Shown piece after piece: positions 1 through 10,028 of a DNA stretch of 64,000 nucleotides. The DNA comes from Sphingobacterium sp. ML3W (lineage in GTDB: Bacteria > Bacteroidota > Bacteroidia > Sphingobacteriales > Sphingobacteriaceae): contig NZ_CP107036.1 of assembly GCF_029542085.1 (NCBI RefSeq), positions 1,984,001 through 2,048,000 on the forward strand. The letters are read 5' to 3'. Position 1 is the stretch's first letter, and each line of letters begins with the position of its first letter. A program made the position numbers and the translations under genes. The notes under the pieces are model-generated. The model was not told the origin of the DNA, did no database searches, and saw nothing but the letters and a program-made list of their open reading frames with translations.

Positions 1-1
1 A

Positions 2-157
2 GTCACCATGGAAGAGCGCAACAACTATTGGAATGAAATCGTCGAAAATGAATACATTCTCTTCTTTGAACATGATCCGGTTAATGAATGCTGTACCTTA
101 CAACATACGGAAAAAGGAATCCGGGTAAAAGATATCTTTAAATTAAGTGATATTTAG
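2..157 (+). CDS. 3' end of a gene, possibly an MBL-fold metallohydrolase
   Basis: An open frame enters from the left edge and ends at a TAG at 155-157, giving about 51 C-terminal residues. The segment YILFFEHDP followed by a polar tail ending in KDIFKLSDI resembles the C-terminal end of Bacteroidota metallo-beta-lactamase-fold hydrolases, where an LFFEHDP-like strand is common; this family call is recognition by eye and weak. The frame is closed by a strong hairpin 46 bp downstream, which supports a real gene end here. The catalytic part would lie outside the window. Confidence 0.5.
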   Translation, partial: VTMEERNNYWNEIVENEYILFFEHDPVNECCTLQHTEKGIRVKDIFKLSDI

Positions 158-202
158 GAAAACATCAGTTAGCTTATGAAATGATTCTGTTTCCTGATGA
201 AG

Positions 203-248
203 CTACCATAAGAAAGGGGATGTTTTGACATCCCCTTTCTTATGGTAG
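203..248. terminator. Bidirectional intrinsic terminator
   Basis: A perfect 21-bp inverted repeat (203-223 with 228-248) has a TTTG loop. It sits between the + strand gene ending at 157 and the - strand gene ending at 264, so it can stop transcription from both sides. Confidence 0.85.
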
Positions 249-263
249 TATAGATTGAAATCG

Positions 264-1136
264 TTAGAATCTAAAGCCCAAAGCCCAATAGTTTTCAAAA
301 AACCAGATCTGTTGTGTGGCTTTGTCGACGCCTCTTCTACCCGTTGTGCGGATATTGTACAAATCAGTCCAACCTGTTTTAAAGTTTCCTTGCAAATAAA
401 GTCCTTTATAAAAACGGTAGTGTAAACCAACTTTTGCAGATGCACCGTATCCAGCAATATTCCAAAAGTGATTAGCCCCCTCACCAAAAAGGCGGACATC
501 AGATCGTGGTATCAAAAGTCCTACATCTACACCAGATTCCATCGTGAGTACCTGTTGACCTTTACGATTGTTGATGATATCATCGTATCGCTCCAACCCT
601 ACAGAGGCGAAATTGTATCCATCCGTATGTTCAAAAGTCAACATCGCAGAATCCACCGTAATCTTTTCGCCATTATATTGTCCTGCACGATTGCCGGTTG
701 GTATGCCAGGGTTTGAGATTTCATCACCAATATAACCTGTGATCTTGACCTGTTGTGGAATATCCACAACATATTTCATATGATCCCAACCTAAGGAAAT
801 GGAGTAATTGTCCTTGATATAATAACCGAAGTGCAGATTAAATTGTGGAATAGTCAAACGACCGGGGTCAAAATAAGTCGACCCAAATTTCGTCGGGCGG
901 TCACCCGCTTTTACATCGTGGAGGATGAAATCATAATTTGGACCTGTAAAATGTATATCGGATTTTGCGTAAGAAGAAAAGTTATACCCCCAAAAAAAGA
1001 AAAACTTCCCTTTATTACTTTCTGTCCTTAAATTCCTTGGTTTAAAAATGCTTTTTCCTATTTCTGGATTTTCCTGTGCAAATAAACTCGAAACACTTAA
1101 TGCAAGTGCTCCAATTGTCAAAAATATTTTTCTCAT
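264..1136 (-). CDS. Outer-membrane beta-barrel protein
   Basis: A 290-residue protein beginning with a clear Sec signal peptide (MRKIFLTIGALALSVSSLFA, cleavage before QENP). The internal ATG at 1136 is preferred over an upstream ATG at 1172 because it places the signal peptide at the N-terminus. The mature part alternates short polar and aromatic stretches (FNLHFGYYIKDNYSISLGWDHMKY, SAKVGLHYRFYKGLYLQGNFK) typical of transmembrane beta strands, and it ends in a terminal aromatic strand, WALGFRF, as expected for a BAM-inserted barrel. The substrate and exact family are not recognised. It is monocistronic, with terminators on both sides. Confidence 0.8.
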   Translation of the reverse strand: MRKIFLTIGALALSVSSLFAQENPEIGKSIFKPRNLRTESNKGKFFFFWGYNFSSYAKSDIHFTGPNYDFILHDVKAGDRPTKFGSTYFDPGRLTIPQFNLHFGYYIKDNYSISLGWDHMKYVVDIPQQVKITGYIGDEISNPGIPTGNRAGQYNGEKITVDSAMLTFEHTDGYNFASVGLERYDDIINNRKGQQVLTMESGVDVGLLIPRSDVRLFGEGANHFWNIAGYGASAKVGLHYRFYKGLYLQGNFKTGWTDLYNIRTTGRRGVDKATQQIWFFENYWALGFRF

Positions 1137-1259
1137 ATCGGCGCTAAAAACGTTGGGCAAAAGTACCCTCATTCTATTTTATAACCAAATAAATTGCGTG
1201 GAAATTAGTAAAATATGACGAAGATCACAGAAATGTTTTACCATTTGAACTTGCATAAA

Positions 1260-1289
1260 AAAAGCTGCTTTCGGATGAAAGCAGCTTTT
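1260..1289 (-). terminator. Terminator of the aconitase operon
   Basis: A 13-bp perfect stem (1260-1272 with 1277-1289) with a GGAT loop lies just downstream of the acn stop codon. An A/T-rich tract follows on the minus strand. Confidence 0.8.
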
Positions 1290-1312
1290 AACTAAATTTT
1301 TATGGAATCAAT

Positions 1313-3580
1313 TTATTTCACTTGATTCTTACGGATGATATTCAAAGCACCACCGGCTTTAAACCATTCAATCTGTTGTGCATTGTAGGTGTGGTTTGCC
1401 AAGATCTCCTCTTGAGTTCCATCCGCATGGTGCAACACAAGAGTCAATGGTTTTCCAGGAGCGAACTCCGTCAAACCAAGGATATCAATCGTATCATTTT
1501 CTTGGATTTTGTTATAGTCGTCTTTGTTAGCGAAAGTTAAACCCAACATACCTTGTTTTTTCAGGTTCGTCTCGTGAATACGAGCAAAAGATTTAACCAA
1601 TACTGCGCGGACACCCAAATGACGTGGTTCCATCGCGGCATGCTCACGGGAAGACCCTTCACCATAGTTCTCATCCCCTACCACAATTGATCCGATGTTA
1701 TGTGCTTTATAGTCACGTTGCGTTGCCGGAACAGGACCATATTCACCTGTCAATTGATTCTTCACGTTATCGGTTTTCTCATTGAAAAAGTTAACCGCAC
1801 CGATCAGCATATTATTTGAGATATTATCTAAGTGACCACGGTATTTCAACCAAGGACCAGCCATAGAAATATGATCCGTCGTACATTTACCTTTTGCTTT
1901 GATCAATAGTTTCAACCCTTTTAAGTCTGTACCTTCCCAGGCTGCAAAAGGTTCCAACAATTGGAGACGGTCTGATGTCGGTGCTACGTCAACAACGATA
2001 GCACTACCATCCGCTGCAGGAGCCTGATATCCCGGATCATCAACAGCAAATCCTTTTGTTGGTAATTCATCTCCCACAGGAGGATCCAACTTCACTTGCT
2101 CACCTTTATTGTTCGTTAGTGTATCCGTAACAGGATTAAAGCCCAAATCACCGGAAATTGCAATTGCAGCAACCAGTTCTGGCGAAGCAACAAATGCATA
2201 GGTATTTGGATTACCATCCGCACGTTTTGCAAAGTTACGGTTGAACGAGTGAACAATCGTGTTTTTCTCTTGCTTGTCCGCACCCACACGATCCCACATA
2301 CCGATACATGGACCACAAGCGTTGGTGAATATAGTTGCGTTAAGATCTTCGAATGTTTTTAATAAACCATCACGATCCGCTGTAAAACGAACCTGCTCAG
2401 AGCCCGGGTTGATACCAAATTCAGCTTTAGTGATCAATCCTTTGTCAACAGCTTGTTTGGCAATAGAAGCGGCACGCGACAAATCCTCATACGAAGAGTT
2501 TGTACAAGATCCGATCAATCCCCACTCCACTTTCAAAGGCCAGCCATTCTTATCAGCCTCTTCACGCATGCGCGAAACTGGCGTATACAAATCTGGCGTG
2601 AATGGACCATTTAATGAAGGTTCGAGTTCCGAAAGATTAATTTCGATCAATTGATCAAAATATTGTTCAGGATTAGCATAGACTTCAGCATCAGCTGTCA
2701 AGTGTTGTTTGATGGCATTGGCGGCATCCGCAACTTCAGCACGGCCTGTCGCACGAAGGTAACGCTCCATGGACTCATCGTAACCAAATGTTGAGGTCGT
2801 GGCACCAATTTCAGCGCCCATATTACAGATTGTACCTTTACCTGTACAAGATAGAGACTCTGCACCTTCGCCAAAATATTCAACGATTGCGCCAGTTCCT
2901 CCTTTTACAGTCAAGATTCCCGCAACTTTTAGGATAACGTCTTTTGCTGCAGCCCAACCACTCAATTTACCGGTTAATTTAACACCGATCAATTTTGGAA
3001 ATTTTAGCTCCCAAGGTAAACCTGCCATCACGTCACAGGCATCAGCACCACCTACACCAATTGCAACCATACCTAGACCACCGGCATTTACAGTATGTGA
3101 ATCCGTACCGATCATCATACCACCTGGGAATGCATAGTTTTCCAGTACAACTTGGTGGATAATACCTGCACCTGGTTTCCAGAAACCTATACCATATTTA
3201 TTTGAAACAGAGCTCAAGAAGTTAAATACTTCCGAACTTTCGTTTTTAGCACGAGCTAAATCTTTATCTGCGCCTTCTTTCGCCTGGATCAAGTGATCAC
3301 AGTGAACGGTAGAAGGAACCGCGACCTTTGGACGTCCAGCCTGCATAAATTGCAACAAAGCCATTTGTGCAGTTGCATCTTGCATCGCTACACGATCAGG
3401 GGCAAAATCAACGTAAGAAACGCCGCGCTTATAATCTTCTGTCGCATTACTATCCCAAAGGTGGGCATATAAAATTTTCTCAGATAAAGTCAAAGGTTTG
3501 TTCACCACCTGACGAGCCGCAGCAATGCGCTCATCATAACGGCTATACACCTTTTTAATCATATCTACATCAAAAGCCAT
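1313..3580 (-). CDS. acn: Aconitate hydratase, mitochondrial-type aconitase A family
   Basis: A 755-residue cytoplasmic 4Fe-4S enzyme that isomerises citrate and isocitrate in the TCA cycle. The three cluster cysteines are visible in GSCTNSS and in ACGPCIGMW. The active-site segments [10 protein letters not shown] and [14 protein letters not shown] are intact, and the C-terminal swivel domain carries GSSREHAA. The length matches mitochondrial-type aconitases (about 750-780) rather than E. coli AcnA (about 890). It lies 51 bp downstream of acnB on the same strand, so the two unrelated aconitase families are probably co-transcribed. Nothing is missing. Confidence 0.97.
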   Translation of the reverse strand: MAFDVDMIKKVYSRYDERIAAARQVVNKPLTLSEKILYAHLWDSNATEDYKRGVSYVDFAPDRVAMQDATAQMALLQFMQAGRPKVAVPSTVHCDHLIQAKEGADKDLARAKNESSEVFNFLSSVSNKYGIGFWKPGAGIIHQVVLENYAFPGGMMIGTDSHTVNAGGLGMVAIGVGGADACDVMAGLPWELKFPKLIGVKLTGKLSGWAAAKDVILKVAGILTVKGGTGAIVEYFGEGAESLSCTGKGTICNMGAEIGATTSTFGYDESMERYLRATGRAEVADAANAIKQHLTADAEVYANPEQYFDQLIEINLSELEPSLNGPFTPDLYTPVSRMREEADKNGWPLKVEWGLIGSCTNSSYEDLSRAASIAKQAVDKGLITKAEFGINPGSEQVRFTADRDGLLKTFEDLNATIFTNACGPCIGMWDRVGADKQEKNTIVHSFNRNFAKRADGNPNTYAFVASPELVAAIAISGDLGFNPVTDTLTNNKGEQVKLDPPVGDELPTKGFAVDDPGYQAPAADGSAIVVDVAPTSDRLQLLEPFAAWEGTDLKGLKLLIKAKGKCTTDHISMAGPWLKYRGHLDNISNNMLIGAVNFFNEKTDNVKNQLTGEYGPVPATQRDYKAHNIGSIVVGDENYGEGSSREHAAMEPRHLGVRAVLVKSFARIHETNLKKQGMLGLTFANKDDYNKIQENDTIDILGLTEFAPGKPLTLVLHHADGTQEEILANHTYNAQQIEWFKAGGALNIIRKNQVK

Positions 3581-3631
3581 ATCTCTCTTATTTATGTTAT
3601 TTAATTAAGTTACTGAAACCCTGATAGCTTT

Positions 3632-6394
3632 TTACTTTGTCGGAATAGGCGCAAATTTAGTTAAGTTAATGCCTTCGACAGCAGCTTTGTATTCTTCAAT
3701 ATTAGGAATACGGCCTAAAATAGCTGAAAGTACAACAACAGGTGTAGATGCCAATAGGGATTCTCCTTTTTTACCATCTCTGTCTTCTACTACACGGCCT
3801 TGAAACAACCGTGTTGAAGTAGCCATCACCGTATCACCTTTGGCAGCTTTCTCTTGGTTACCCATGCAAAGGTTACAACCAGGACGCTCTAGGTACATGA
3901 TATTTTCGTATTCTGTACGGGCAGTGCTTTTTGGCAATGCATCACTGAACTCAAATCCAGAGTATTTTTGCAAGAATTCCCAATCGCCTTCTGCTTTCAA
4001 CTCATCAATGATATTATAAGTCGGAGCTGCAACAACCAATGGTGCCTCAAAAGTAACAACACCTTTTTGCTGTTCAATATTCCGCAACATTTTCGAAACG
4101 ATTTTCAAATCGTCCTTATGCACCATACATGAACCTACGAAACCTAAATCCACCTTTTTGTTTCCACCATAGTAAGAAAGATCACGAATGGTGTCATGTG
4201 TATAACGCTTAGAAACGTCTGCGTTATTTACATCTGGATCCGCAATCATTGGCTCTTCAATAAGATCCAAATCAACGACAACCTCAGCATAGTATTTCGC
4301 ATTGTTATCTGGCGTCAACGCAGGTTTCGCTCCAGATCTGATTTCTTCGATACGTTTGTTCGCTTTATCGATCAAACCTTGCAAAACGTTGTTTTTATTT
4401 TCCATACCCTTATCAATCATGATTTGGATACGATTTTTAGCGATTTCTAAAGATTCAATTAATGTATCATCCTGCGAAATACAGATGGATGCTTTCGCTT
4501 TCATCTCCGCCGTCCAGTCCGTAAAAGTAAAGGCCTGATCGGCAAGTAATGTACCGATATGAACCTCAATAATTCTACCTTGGAAAACGTTTTCCCCAGC
4601 GAATTGCTGTAACATCTGCGCCTGAGTGGCATGTACAACATCACGGAAATCCATGTGTTCTTTCATGCTGCCCTTGAAAGTAACTTTTACAGATTCCGGA
4701 ATCGGCATCGAAGCTTCACCCGTAGCCAATGCCAATGCAACAGTACCCGAGTCAGCTCCAAAAGCAACACCTTTAGACATACGTGTATGGGAGTCACCAC
4801 CAATGATGATCGCCCATTCGTCAATCGTAATATCATTTAATACTTTGTGGATCACGTCTGTCATGGAGTGATAAACGCCTTTTGGATCGCGTGCTGTGAT
4901 CAAACCAAAATCGTTCATAAATTTCATCAATTTTGGAATGTTCGCTTGCGCTTTCTTATCCCAAACAGATGCTGTATGACAACCTGATTGATAAGCACCA
5001 TCAACCGTAGGAGCAATTACTGTAGCAGCCATTGCCTCCAACTCCTGAGCAGTCATTAAACCTGTCGTATCTTGAGATCCAACAATATTCACTTTCACGC
5101 GCACGTCAGAACCAGCATGCAATACTTTGCCTGGTGTTACACCTACCGCATTTTTGTTGAAGATTTTCTCTACAGCAGTTAAGCCTTGACCTTCAATGGT
5201 AATTTCTTTTGAAGGAGCAAATACTGTAGGTGCTTGGATACCTAAAGTTTGTGCTGCGAAAGTTTGGATTTTTTTACCAAATACGATAGCATAAGAACCA
5301 CCCGCTTTGATAAACTCCATTTTTTGTGGTGTCAATGCCTTTGAAATATCAATTAGCTCCTGCTCACCATTATATAATTTTTTTGTCTTGGTATTGATGG
5401 TTAATACAGTACCTGTAGCAACAGAATAAACCTCCTCTAAAATAGGCTCATTTTTATCATTGCGAACAACGTTTCCGTTTTCATCGACTTTCTTCACCCA
5501 GTTTTTAAGATCGATACCGATACCACCTGTAACATCTACTGTCGTCAAGAAAATTGGAGAAATGCCATTCGTACCACCTACAATGGGCGCGATGTTTACA
5601 AAAGGAACATAAGGACTAGCTTGTTTACCGGTCCATAAGGCCACATTATTTACACCTGACATCCGTGAGGATCCCACACCCATTGTACCTCTTTCGGCGA
5701 TCAACATCACACTTTTACCTGGATGCTGTGCCTGTAGATCTTGGATTTGTTGTTGTGCTTCTGGCGTGATCATACATTTACCGTGCAATTCACGATCAGA
5801 ACGCGAGTGTGCCTGGTTACCAGGAGATAGTAAATCTGTAGAGATATCACCTTCACCTGCGATAAAAGTAACTACCTGAATTTCCTCCGTTACTTCCGGA
5901 AGTTTCGTAAAAAATTCAGCCTTTGCGTAGCTTTCCAAGATATCTTTTGCGATAGCATTGCCTTGTTCATAAGCGTCCTTCAAACGAGCAGTATCGGCAT
6001 CATATAAGAAAACCTGTGTTTTAAGTACTTCCGCAGCTTGACTTGCGATCGCAGCATCAGCACCTAAAGCAAGATCCAATAATACGTTGATAGAAGGTCC
6101 ACCCTTCATATGAGACAATAGCTCAAAAGCAAAATCAGGTGTGATCTCAGCAACAACTGATTCACCCAGAATAATTTCTTTTAAGAACTGCGCTTTAACA
6201 CCAGCTGCAGGCGTTGTCCCCGGCAAGGTATTATAGATAAACAATCTTAAAGATTCTGCTCTATTTTCATTGTTTAAATCTTTAATCTGAGCAATTACTT
6301 CACTTAGTAATTCTGCTCCGTCAATAGGCTTAGGATGTAATCCTTGGCCTTCTCGTTCTACAACCTCTTGTACGTAATCGTTGTAAATACTCAT
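3632..6394 (-). CDS. acnB: Bifunctional aconitate hydratase 2 / 2-methylisocitrate dehydratase
   Basis: A 920-residue protein with the AcnB domain order: N-terminal helical HEAT-like domain (about 1-160), swivel domain (VMLIAERGTMGVGSSRMSG) and the Fe-S catalytic core (SGCHTASVWDKK, IIGGDSHTRMSKG, GFVGSCMVHKDD, RPGCNLCMGNQ). The cluster cysteines lie in GSCM and in GCNLCMGN. AcnB acts in the TCA cycle and can also act in the methylcitrate cycle. The ATG at 6394 (MSIYNDYVQEVVERE) is preferred; a TTG three codons upstream is possible. It is the first gene of a probable acnB-acn operon. Confidence 0.97.
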   Translation of the reverse strand: MSIYNDYVQEVVEREGQGLHPKPIDGAELLSEVIAQIKDLNNENRAESLRLFIYNTLPGTTPAAGVKAQFLKEIILGESVVAEITPDFAFELLSHMKGGPSINVLLDLALGADAAIASQAAEVLKTQVFLYDADTARLKDAYEQGNAIAKDILESYAKAEFFTKLPEVTEEIQVVTFIAGEGDISTDLLSPGNQAHSRSDRELHGKCMITPEAQQQIQDLQAQHPGKSVMLIAERGTMGVGSSRMSGVNNVALWTGKQASPYVPFVNIAPIVGGTNGISPIFLTTVDVTGGIGIDLKNWVKKVDENGNVVRNDKNEPILEEVYSVATGTVLTINTKTKKLYNGEQELIDISKALTPQKMEFIKAGGSYAIVFGKKIQTFAAQTLGIQAPTVFAPSKEITIEGQGLTAVEKIFNKNAVGVTPGKVLHAGSDVRVKVNIVGSQDTTGLMTAQELEAMAATVIAPTVDGAYQSGCHTASVWDKKAQANIPKLMKFMNDFGLITARDPKGVYHSMTDVIHKVLNDITIDEWAIIIGGDSHTRMSKGVAFGADSGTVALALATGEASMPIPESVKVTFKGSMKEHMDFRDVVHATQAQMLQQFAGENVFQGRIIEVHIGTLLADQAFTFTDWTAEMKAKASICISQDDTLIESLEIAKNRIQIMIDKGMENKNNVLQGLIDKANKRIEEIRSGAKPALTPDNNAKYYAEVVVDLDLIEEPMIADPDVNNADVSKRYTHDTIRDLSYYGGNKKVDLGFVGSCMVHKDDLKIVSKMLRNIEQQKGVVTFEAPLVVAAPTYNIIDELKAEGDWEFLQKYSGFEFSDALPKSTARTEYENIMYLERPGCNLCMGNQEKAAKGDTVMATSTRLFQGRVVEDRDGKKGESLLASTPVVVLSAILGRIPNIEEYKAAVEGINLTKFAPIPTK

Positions 6395-6719
6395 AGATAT
6401 CAATCTTTCTATTTTAAGGGTAGTTCAGCAGATATACTCTTATCTTCCTACACTACCGTGTCTGTAATATAATTAAGCGAATATATAACCTGTGTAGCCT
6501 TCCTACATTAAATTATAAATGCCCGTTCAGTTCGCATTTTCAAGTTGATTCATTTACCGTAAATCAACTATTATGACTAAATACAAAAATAGTGAAAATC
6601 CAACTTTAAACGCATGCATTCCATTTATTTAAATCAATTTGGAATTGTTCTAAACAGAACTTATGCAATCCAGCCATTTTTTTTTGAAACTATTTTTTTC
6701 GTCCTATCCATCTAAAAAA
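6395..6719. promoter_or_regulatory. Upstream region of acnB
   Basis: No gene is seen. On the minus strand a TATTTTTG box lies at 6591-6584, which would give a 5' leader of roughly 180 nt for acnB. Near its start is a small hairpin (6543-6550 with 6562-6569). No convincing -33 TTG at normal spacing was found, so the promoter call is weak, and no known riboswitch was recognised. Confidence 0.3.
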
Positions 6720-6751
6720 AAGAGGTGATTTATTTTACTAAATCACCTCTT
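6720..6751 (-). terminator. Intrinsic terminator of rpe
   Basis: A 13-bp perfect stem (6720-6732 with 6739-6751) and a six-base loop are followed on the minus strand by a run of T (the A run at 6714-6720). It starts 8 bp past the rpe stop codon. Confidence 0.9.
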
Positions 6752-6758
6752 CCTATCT

Positions 6759-7439
6759 TTATATATTTTCTATATTTATATCTATATCTTTCAGCGATTT
6801 AATGGTATCCATAGGCGCTGCGGCATTGAACACAAAAGAACCTGCGACCAATACATCTGCGCCAGCTTTTAACAGTTGAGCAGCATTGGCGGTAGTAACT
6901 CCCCCATCAATTTCGATCAGTAATCCATCGTTGACACCCTTAGCCATTGCACGAAGCTCCTGTACTTTGGCATATGTATTTGCAATAAACTTCTGTCCGC
7001 CAAACCCAGGATTGACAGACATCAGGCACACAAGATCCAGATCTGCCAAAACATCTTTCAAAAGTGCTACAGGAGTATGTGGGTTCAATGCAACCCCTGC
7101 TTTACACCCCAATTCTTTAATAGCTGCCAATGTACGGTGCAGATGCGTACAAGCCTCGTAATGTACGGTAATTATTTCTGCTCCAGAATCCTTACAGACT
7201 TGTAAATAACGATCAGGATCAACAATCATCAAATGTACATCCAATGGTTTAGTGGCGTGTTTCGCAATAGCTTGCATAACGGGAAATCCAAATGAAATAT
7301 TGGGTACAAATACGCCGTCCATAATATCGATATGAAACCAATCAGCCTCACTATTGTTTACCATGATGATATCATCGTATAATTTTGCGAAGTCTGCAGC
7401 AAGAACGGATGGTGCAATTAGATGTGATTTTGTTGACAT
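6759..7439 (-). CDS. rpe: Ribulose-phosphate 3-epimerase
   Basis: A 226-residue TIM-barrel enzyme of the pentose phosphate pathway that interconverts ribulose-5-P and xylulose-5-P. The family signatures are intact: IAPSVLAADF at the N-terminus, the metal-binding HIDIMDGVFVPN, LDVHLMI, VNPGFGGQKF and the second catalytic aspartate in LIEIDGGV. The start at 7439 (MSTKSHLIAPS) is chosen over an in-frame ATG 66 bp upstream because it matches the usual family start and follows a promoter box by about 15 bp. It is monocistronic and divergent from the HD-domain gene. Confidence 0.97.
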   Translation of the reverse strand: MSTKSHLIAPSVLAADFAKLYDDIIMVNNSEADWFHIDIMDGVFVPNISFGFPVMQAIAKHATKPLDVHLMIVDPDRYLQVCKDSGAEIITVHYEACTHLHRTLAAIKELGCKAGVALNPHTPVALLKDVLADLDLVCLMSVNPGFGGQKFIANTYAKVQELRAMAKGVNDGLLIEIDGGVTTANAAQLLKAGADVLVAGSFVFNAAAPMDTIKSLKDIDINIENI

Positions 7440-7454
7440 GTTGTGTTTTTTTTG

Positions 7455-7481
7455 CAAAGATAACAAGTATTTTCCGTTCAA
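7455..7481 (-). promoter_or_regulatory. Promoter of rpe
   Basis: On the minus strand a TTG (7481-7479) is followed after 16 bp by TATCTTTG (7462-7455), close to the Bacteroidota TTG/TAnnTTTG consensus. Transcription would begin about 10 bp before the rpe ATG. Confidence 0.55.
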
Positions 7482-7550
7482 CACAGCATTCCTAACATTT
7501 AACATGATTCAAATAGCACTCAGCAGAATCCACAAAAAATAAATTATAAC

Positions 7551-7558
7551 TACATTTG
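7551..7558 (+). promoter_or_regulatory. -7 box of the HD-domain phosphodiesterase gene
   Basis: TACATTTG matches TAnnTTTG and lies 34 bp before the GTG start at 7592. No clear -33 TTG was found. Confidence 0.45.
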
Positions 7559-7591
7559 TATATTAACTTTATATAAAAAACATCGTTCACT

Positions 7592-9709
7592 GTGGGAAGA
7601 TTAAAAATAAAATATAAAAGAGAATTAAACACGTCAGAAAATCTCATCCGAAAAATTGGACTAATATTGATCACGATCGTTCTGATCTGTATTTTTCTTC
7701 CCAAACAACCACGATTCCGTTATGAGTTCCAAAAAGGAAAAGTCTGGAATCATGAAAATTTAATATCACCCTACAATTTTGCGATCCTCAAGACGCAGGA
7801 GGAGCTTAATGCAGACAAAAAAGGTATATTGAATACAATCCAGCCAATTTATAACGCCAATACAACAACAAGCAAAGAGCAAATTGATCAGTTCAATACC
7901 GATTTATCCGAAAAATGGCAGAGCAGCAAACTCGACACGACACACGAAAATATAAACGATTACCGCAGTGCCGGAAATGCGATATTAAACCACCTTTATG
8001 GAAAAGGGATACTCTCGTTGAATAATCGGTTTCAAAACCGCAACAACGAAAAATCACCGGCTTCAAAACATTACAATTTTACGTTAATACAAGATAAAGT
8101 TGCCTCACAAAAAAACACAGCTGATTGCTATACGATCGAAAGCTCCTATGGCTATATGGATGAATTAATGCCCAAGCTGACTAAAATCAAGCAAAAAGGC
8201 TGGCTAGAGGAAACGTTAAAAAACTATATCACGATTAACTATATTTATAACGACCAGCAGACCGAAGCACTGGAACAAAATGCCATCGCCAATATATCCG
8301 CTACCCGAGGTGTTGTACAAAAAGGTGAACTGATCGCTGAAAAAGAAAAGATTATATCCAATGAGACCTACCAAAAACTAGAATCATTACGTAAGGTATA
8401 TGAAGACGAAGGAAAAATAAGTGGAAATCAAAACTATGTAACCCTAGGGCAATTTCTCATTATATCCCTCGCGCTTTCCATACTCATGGTATTTCTGTTT
8501 CTTTTCCGTAAAGACATCTATTTCAACAACAGGTTATTGATGATTATCATGATCGTCATCATCGGCATGCTTGCTGTGCTTTCATGGGCTATCAAGATAA
8601 AAATACCAAATCTGTACTATATTCCATTTTGTGCGGTACCCATTATCATCCGCATCTTATTCGACACAAGGGTCGCACTGAACATCCACCTATTAATGGT
8701 CCTTTTGGCGGGACTATTTGTACCGAATAGTTTCGAGTTTGTCTTTTTACAATTTATGGCGGGCATCGTCGCGATATACAGTATCAAGACATTGGTAAAA
8801 CGTGAACAATTGTTTGTTTCTTCGGCTATCATCTTAGGTACATATTGGGTCGCTTACATCGGATTAGTGATCACAAGAAATGGCTCTATTGACACCATTT
8901 ACTGGACAGACCTCCTTCCCTTCCTGGTTAGTGTAATGATCACGCTGCTTGCCTATCCGATGATCTATGCCTTCGAGAAACTTTTTGGAATTGTTTCCGA
9001 TTTAACCTTGATGGAACTCACCAATAGTAATTCCAAATTATTGCGGGAACTTTCCTTTAAAGCTCCGGGCACTTTTCAGCACTCCCTACAGGTAGCCAAT
9101 CTGGCGGAGGCCGCAATTTATAAAATTGGGGGTAATCCCCTGTTGGTCCGTGCCGGTGCCTTGTACCATGACATTGGTAAATTGACCAATCCGCAATTTT
9201 TTATTGAGAACCAAAAAACAGAGAAAAATCCGCATGACGAACTCTCTCCGGAGCAAAGTGCGCAGATCATCATCTCCCATGTCATCAAAGGTGTTGATGT
9301 CGCCAAGAAACATCAGCTTCCCGAGGTTATCCTTGACTTTATCCGAACACATCACGGTACCACCCGTGTGGACTACTTTTACAATTTATTTGTTAAAAAC
9401 AATCCAGACAAACTCGTGGACGAATCTCTGTTCACCTACCCCGGCCCAATCCCTTTCTCTAAAGAAACAGCGGTACTGATGATGGCCGACTCTGTTGAAG
9501 CTGCATCCAGAGCGTTAAAAGAACCCTCGGAGGAGTCCATCAATAATCTGGTTGATAAAATAATTGAACACAAATTGATGCGCGGACAGTTCAACAATAG
9601 TAACATTACATTGAAAGATATCACCGAATCGGCCGTTATTTTCAAGGCTATGCTCAAAAGCATCTACCATGTTCGCGTGGATTATGATTTAAGCAAAAAA
9701 ACAATGTAA
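7592..9709 (+). CDS. Seven-TM HD-domain phosphodiesterase (7TMR-HD, PgpH-like)
   Basis: A 705-residue membrane protein. One N-terminal TM segment (IRKIGLILITIVLICIF, about 20-40) is followed by an extracytoplasmic domain to about 280, then a block of hydrophobic helices (about 285-465), then a cytoplasmic HD domain with FQHSLQVANLAEAA, the metal-binding ALYHDIGKL (around residue 523) and FIRTHHGTTRVDYFY. This is the architecture of PgpH-type c-di-AMP phosphodiesterases, so degradation of c-di-AMP is the likely role by family; the nucleotide has not been shown for this protein. Start codon is GTG at 7592, supported by the promoter box upstream. No operon partner follows. Confidence 0.9.
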   Translation: MGRLKIKYKRELNTSENLIRKIGLILITIVLICIFLPKQPRFRYEFQKGKVWNHENLISPYNFAILKTQEELNADKKGILNTIQPIYNANTTTSKEQIDQFNTDLSEKWQSSKLDTTHENINDYRSAGNAILNHLYGKGILSLNNRFQNRNNEKSPASKHYNFTLIQDKVASQKNTADCYTIESSYGYMDELMPKLTKIKQKGWLEETLKNYITINYIYNDQQTEALEQNAIANISATRGVVQKGELIAEKEKIISNETYQKLESLRKVYEDEGKISGNQNYVTLGQFLIISLALSILMVFLFLFRKDIYFNNRLLMIIMIVIIGMLAVLSWAIKIKIPNLYYIPFCAVPIIIRILFDTRVALNIHLLMVLLAGLFVPNSFEFVFLQFMAGIVAIYSIKTLVKREQLFVSSAIILGTYWVAYIGLVITRNGSIDTIYWTDLLPFLVSVMITLLAYPMIYAFEKLFGIVSDLTLMELTNSNSKLLRELSFKAPGTFQHSLQVANLAEAAIYKIGGNPLLVRAGALYHDIGKLTNPQFFIENQKTEKNPHDELSPEQSAQIIISHVIKGVDVAKKHQLPEVILDFIRTHHGTTRVDYFYNLFVKNNPDKLVDESLFTYPGPIPFSKETAVLMMADSVEAASRALKEPSEESINNLVDKIIEHKLMRGQFNNSNITLKDITESAVIFKAMLKSIYHVRVDYDLSKKTM

Positions 9710-9792
9710 TTTTAATTGCTAAACAACAAATTGAAATTCAAACGCTTATTGCAACGTTACATTTTTTTTGCATTTTTTTTGATATTTAGGCT

Positions 9793-9822
9793 TTGCAGAT
9801 TCAAATAATTGCCTTATGTTTG
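9793..9822 (+). promoter_or_regulatory. Promoter of tRNA-Ser
   Basis: TTG (9793-9795), 19 bp, then TATGTTTG (9815-9822): a full Bacteroidota consensus placed 15 bp before the tRNA. Confidence 0.7.
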
Positions 9823-9836
9823 CAATGTCAAAACAC

Positions 9837-9923
9837 GGAAGGGTGCCTGAGTGGCCGAAAGGAACAGTTTGCTAAACTGTCGTACTGGAAACGGTACCGC
9901 GGGTTCGAATCCCGCCTCTTCCG
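9837..9923 (+). tRNA. tRNA-Ser (anticodon GCU)
   Basis: The cloverleaf can be drawn by hand. The acceptor stem pairs GGAAGGG (9837-9843) with CTCTTCC (9916-9922) and the discriminator is G. The anticodon stem ACAGT/ACTGT frames a loop containing GCT, which reads AGU/AGC serine codons. There is a long variable arm typical of serine tRNAs, and the T arm contains GGGTTCGAATCCC. The terminal CCA is not encoded. An integrase gene follows closely, so its 3' end may serve as an attachment site. Confidence 0.97.
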
Positions 9924-9930
9924 CAGACAA

Positions 9931-9965
9931 AAGCGCTTTCAGAGGAATCAGAAAGCGCTTTTTTT
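9931..9965 (+). terminator. Terminator of tRNA-Ser
   Basis: A 10-bp perfect stem (9931-9940 with 9951-9960) is followed by a T run, 8 bp after the tRNA. Confidence 0.85.
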
Positions 9966-10028
9966 GTTTCTGGCGCAAAGGCAGCACCAAAAACAGCACC
10001 AAGTTTAAAATCCAGCAGAAAGCGGTTC

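Noticed and set aside
203-499. 98-codon minus-strand frame overlapping the outer-membrane protein gene
   Set aside because: It lies over the terminator and the 3' end of the barrel gene in another frame and has no protein-like composition.
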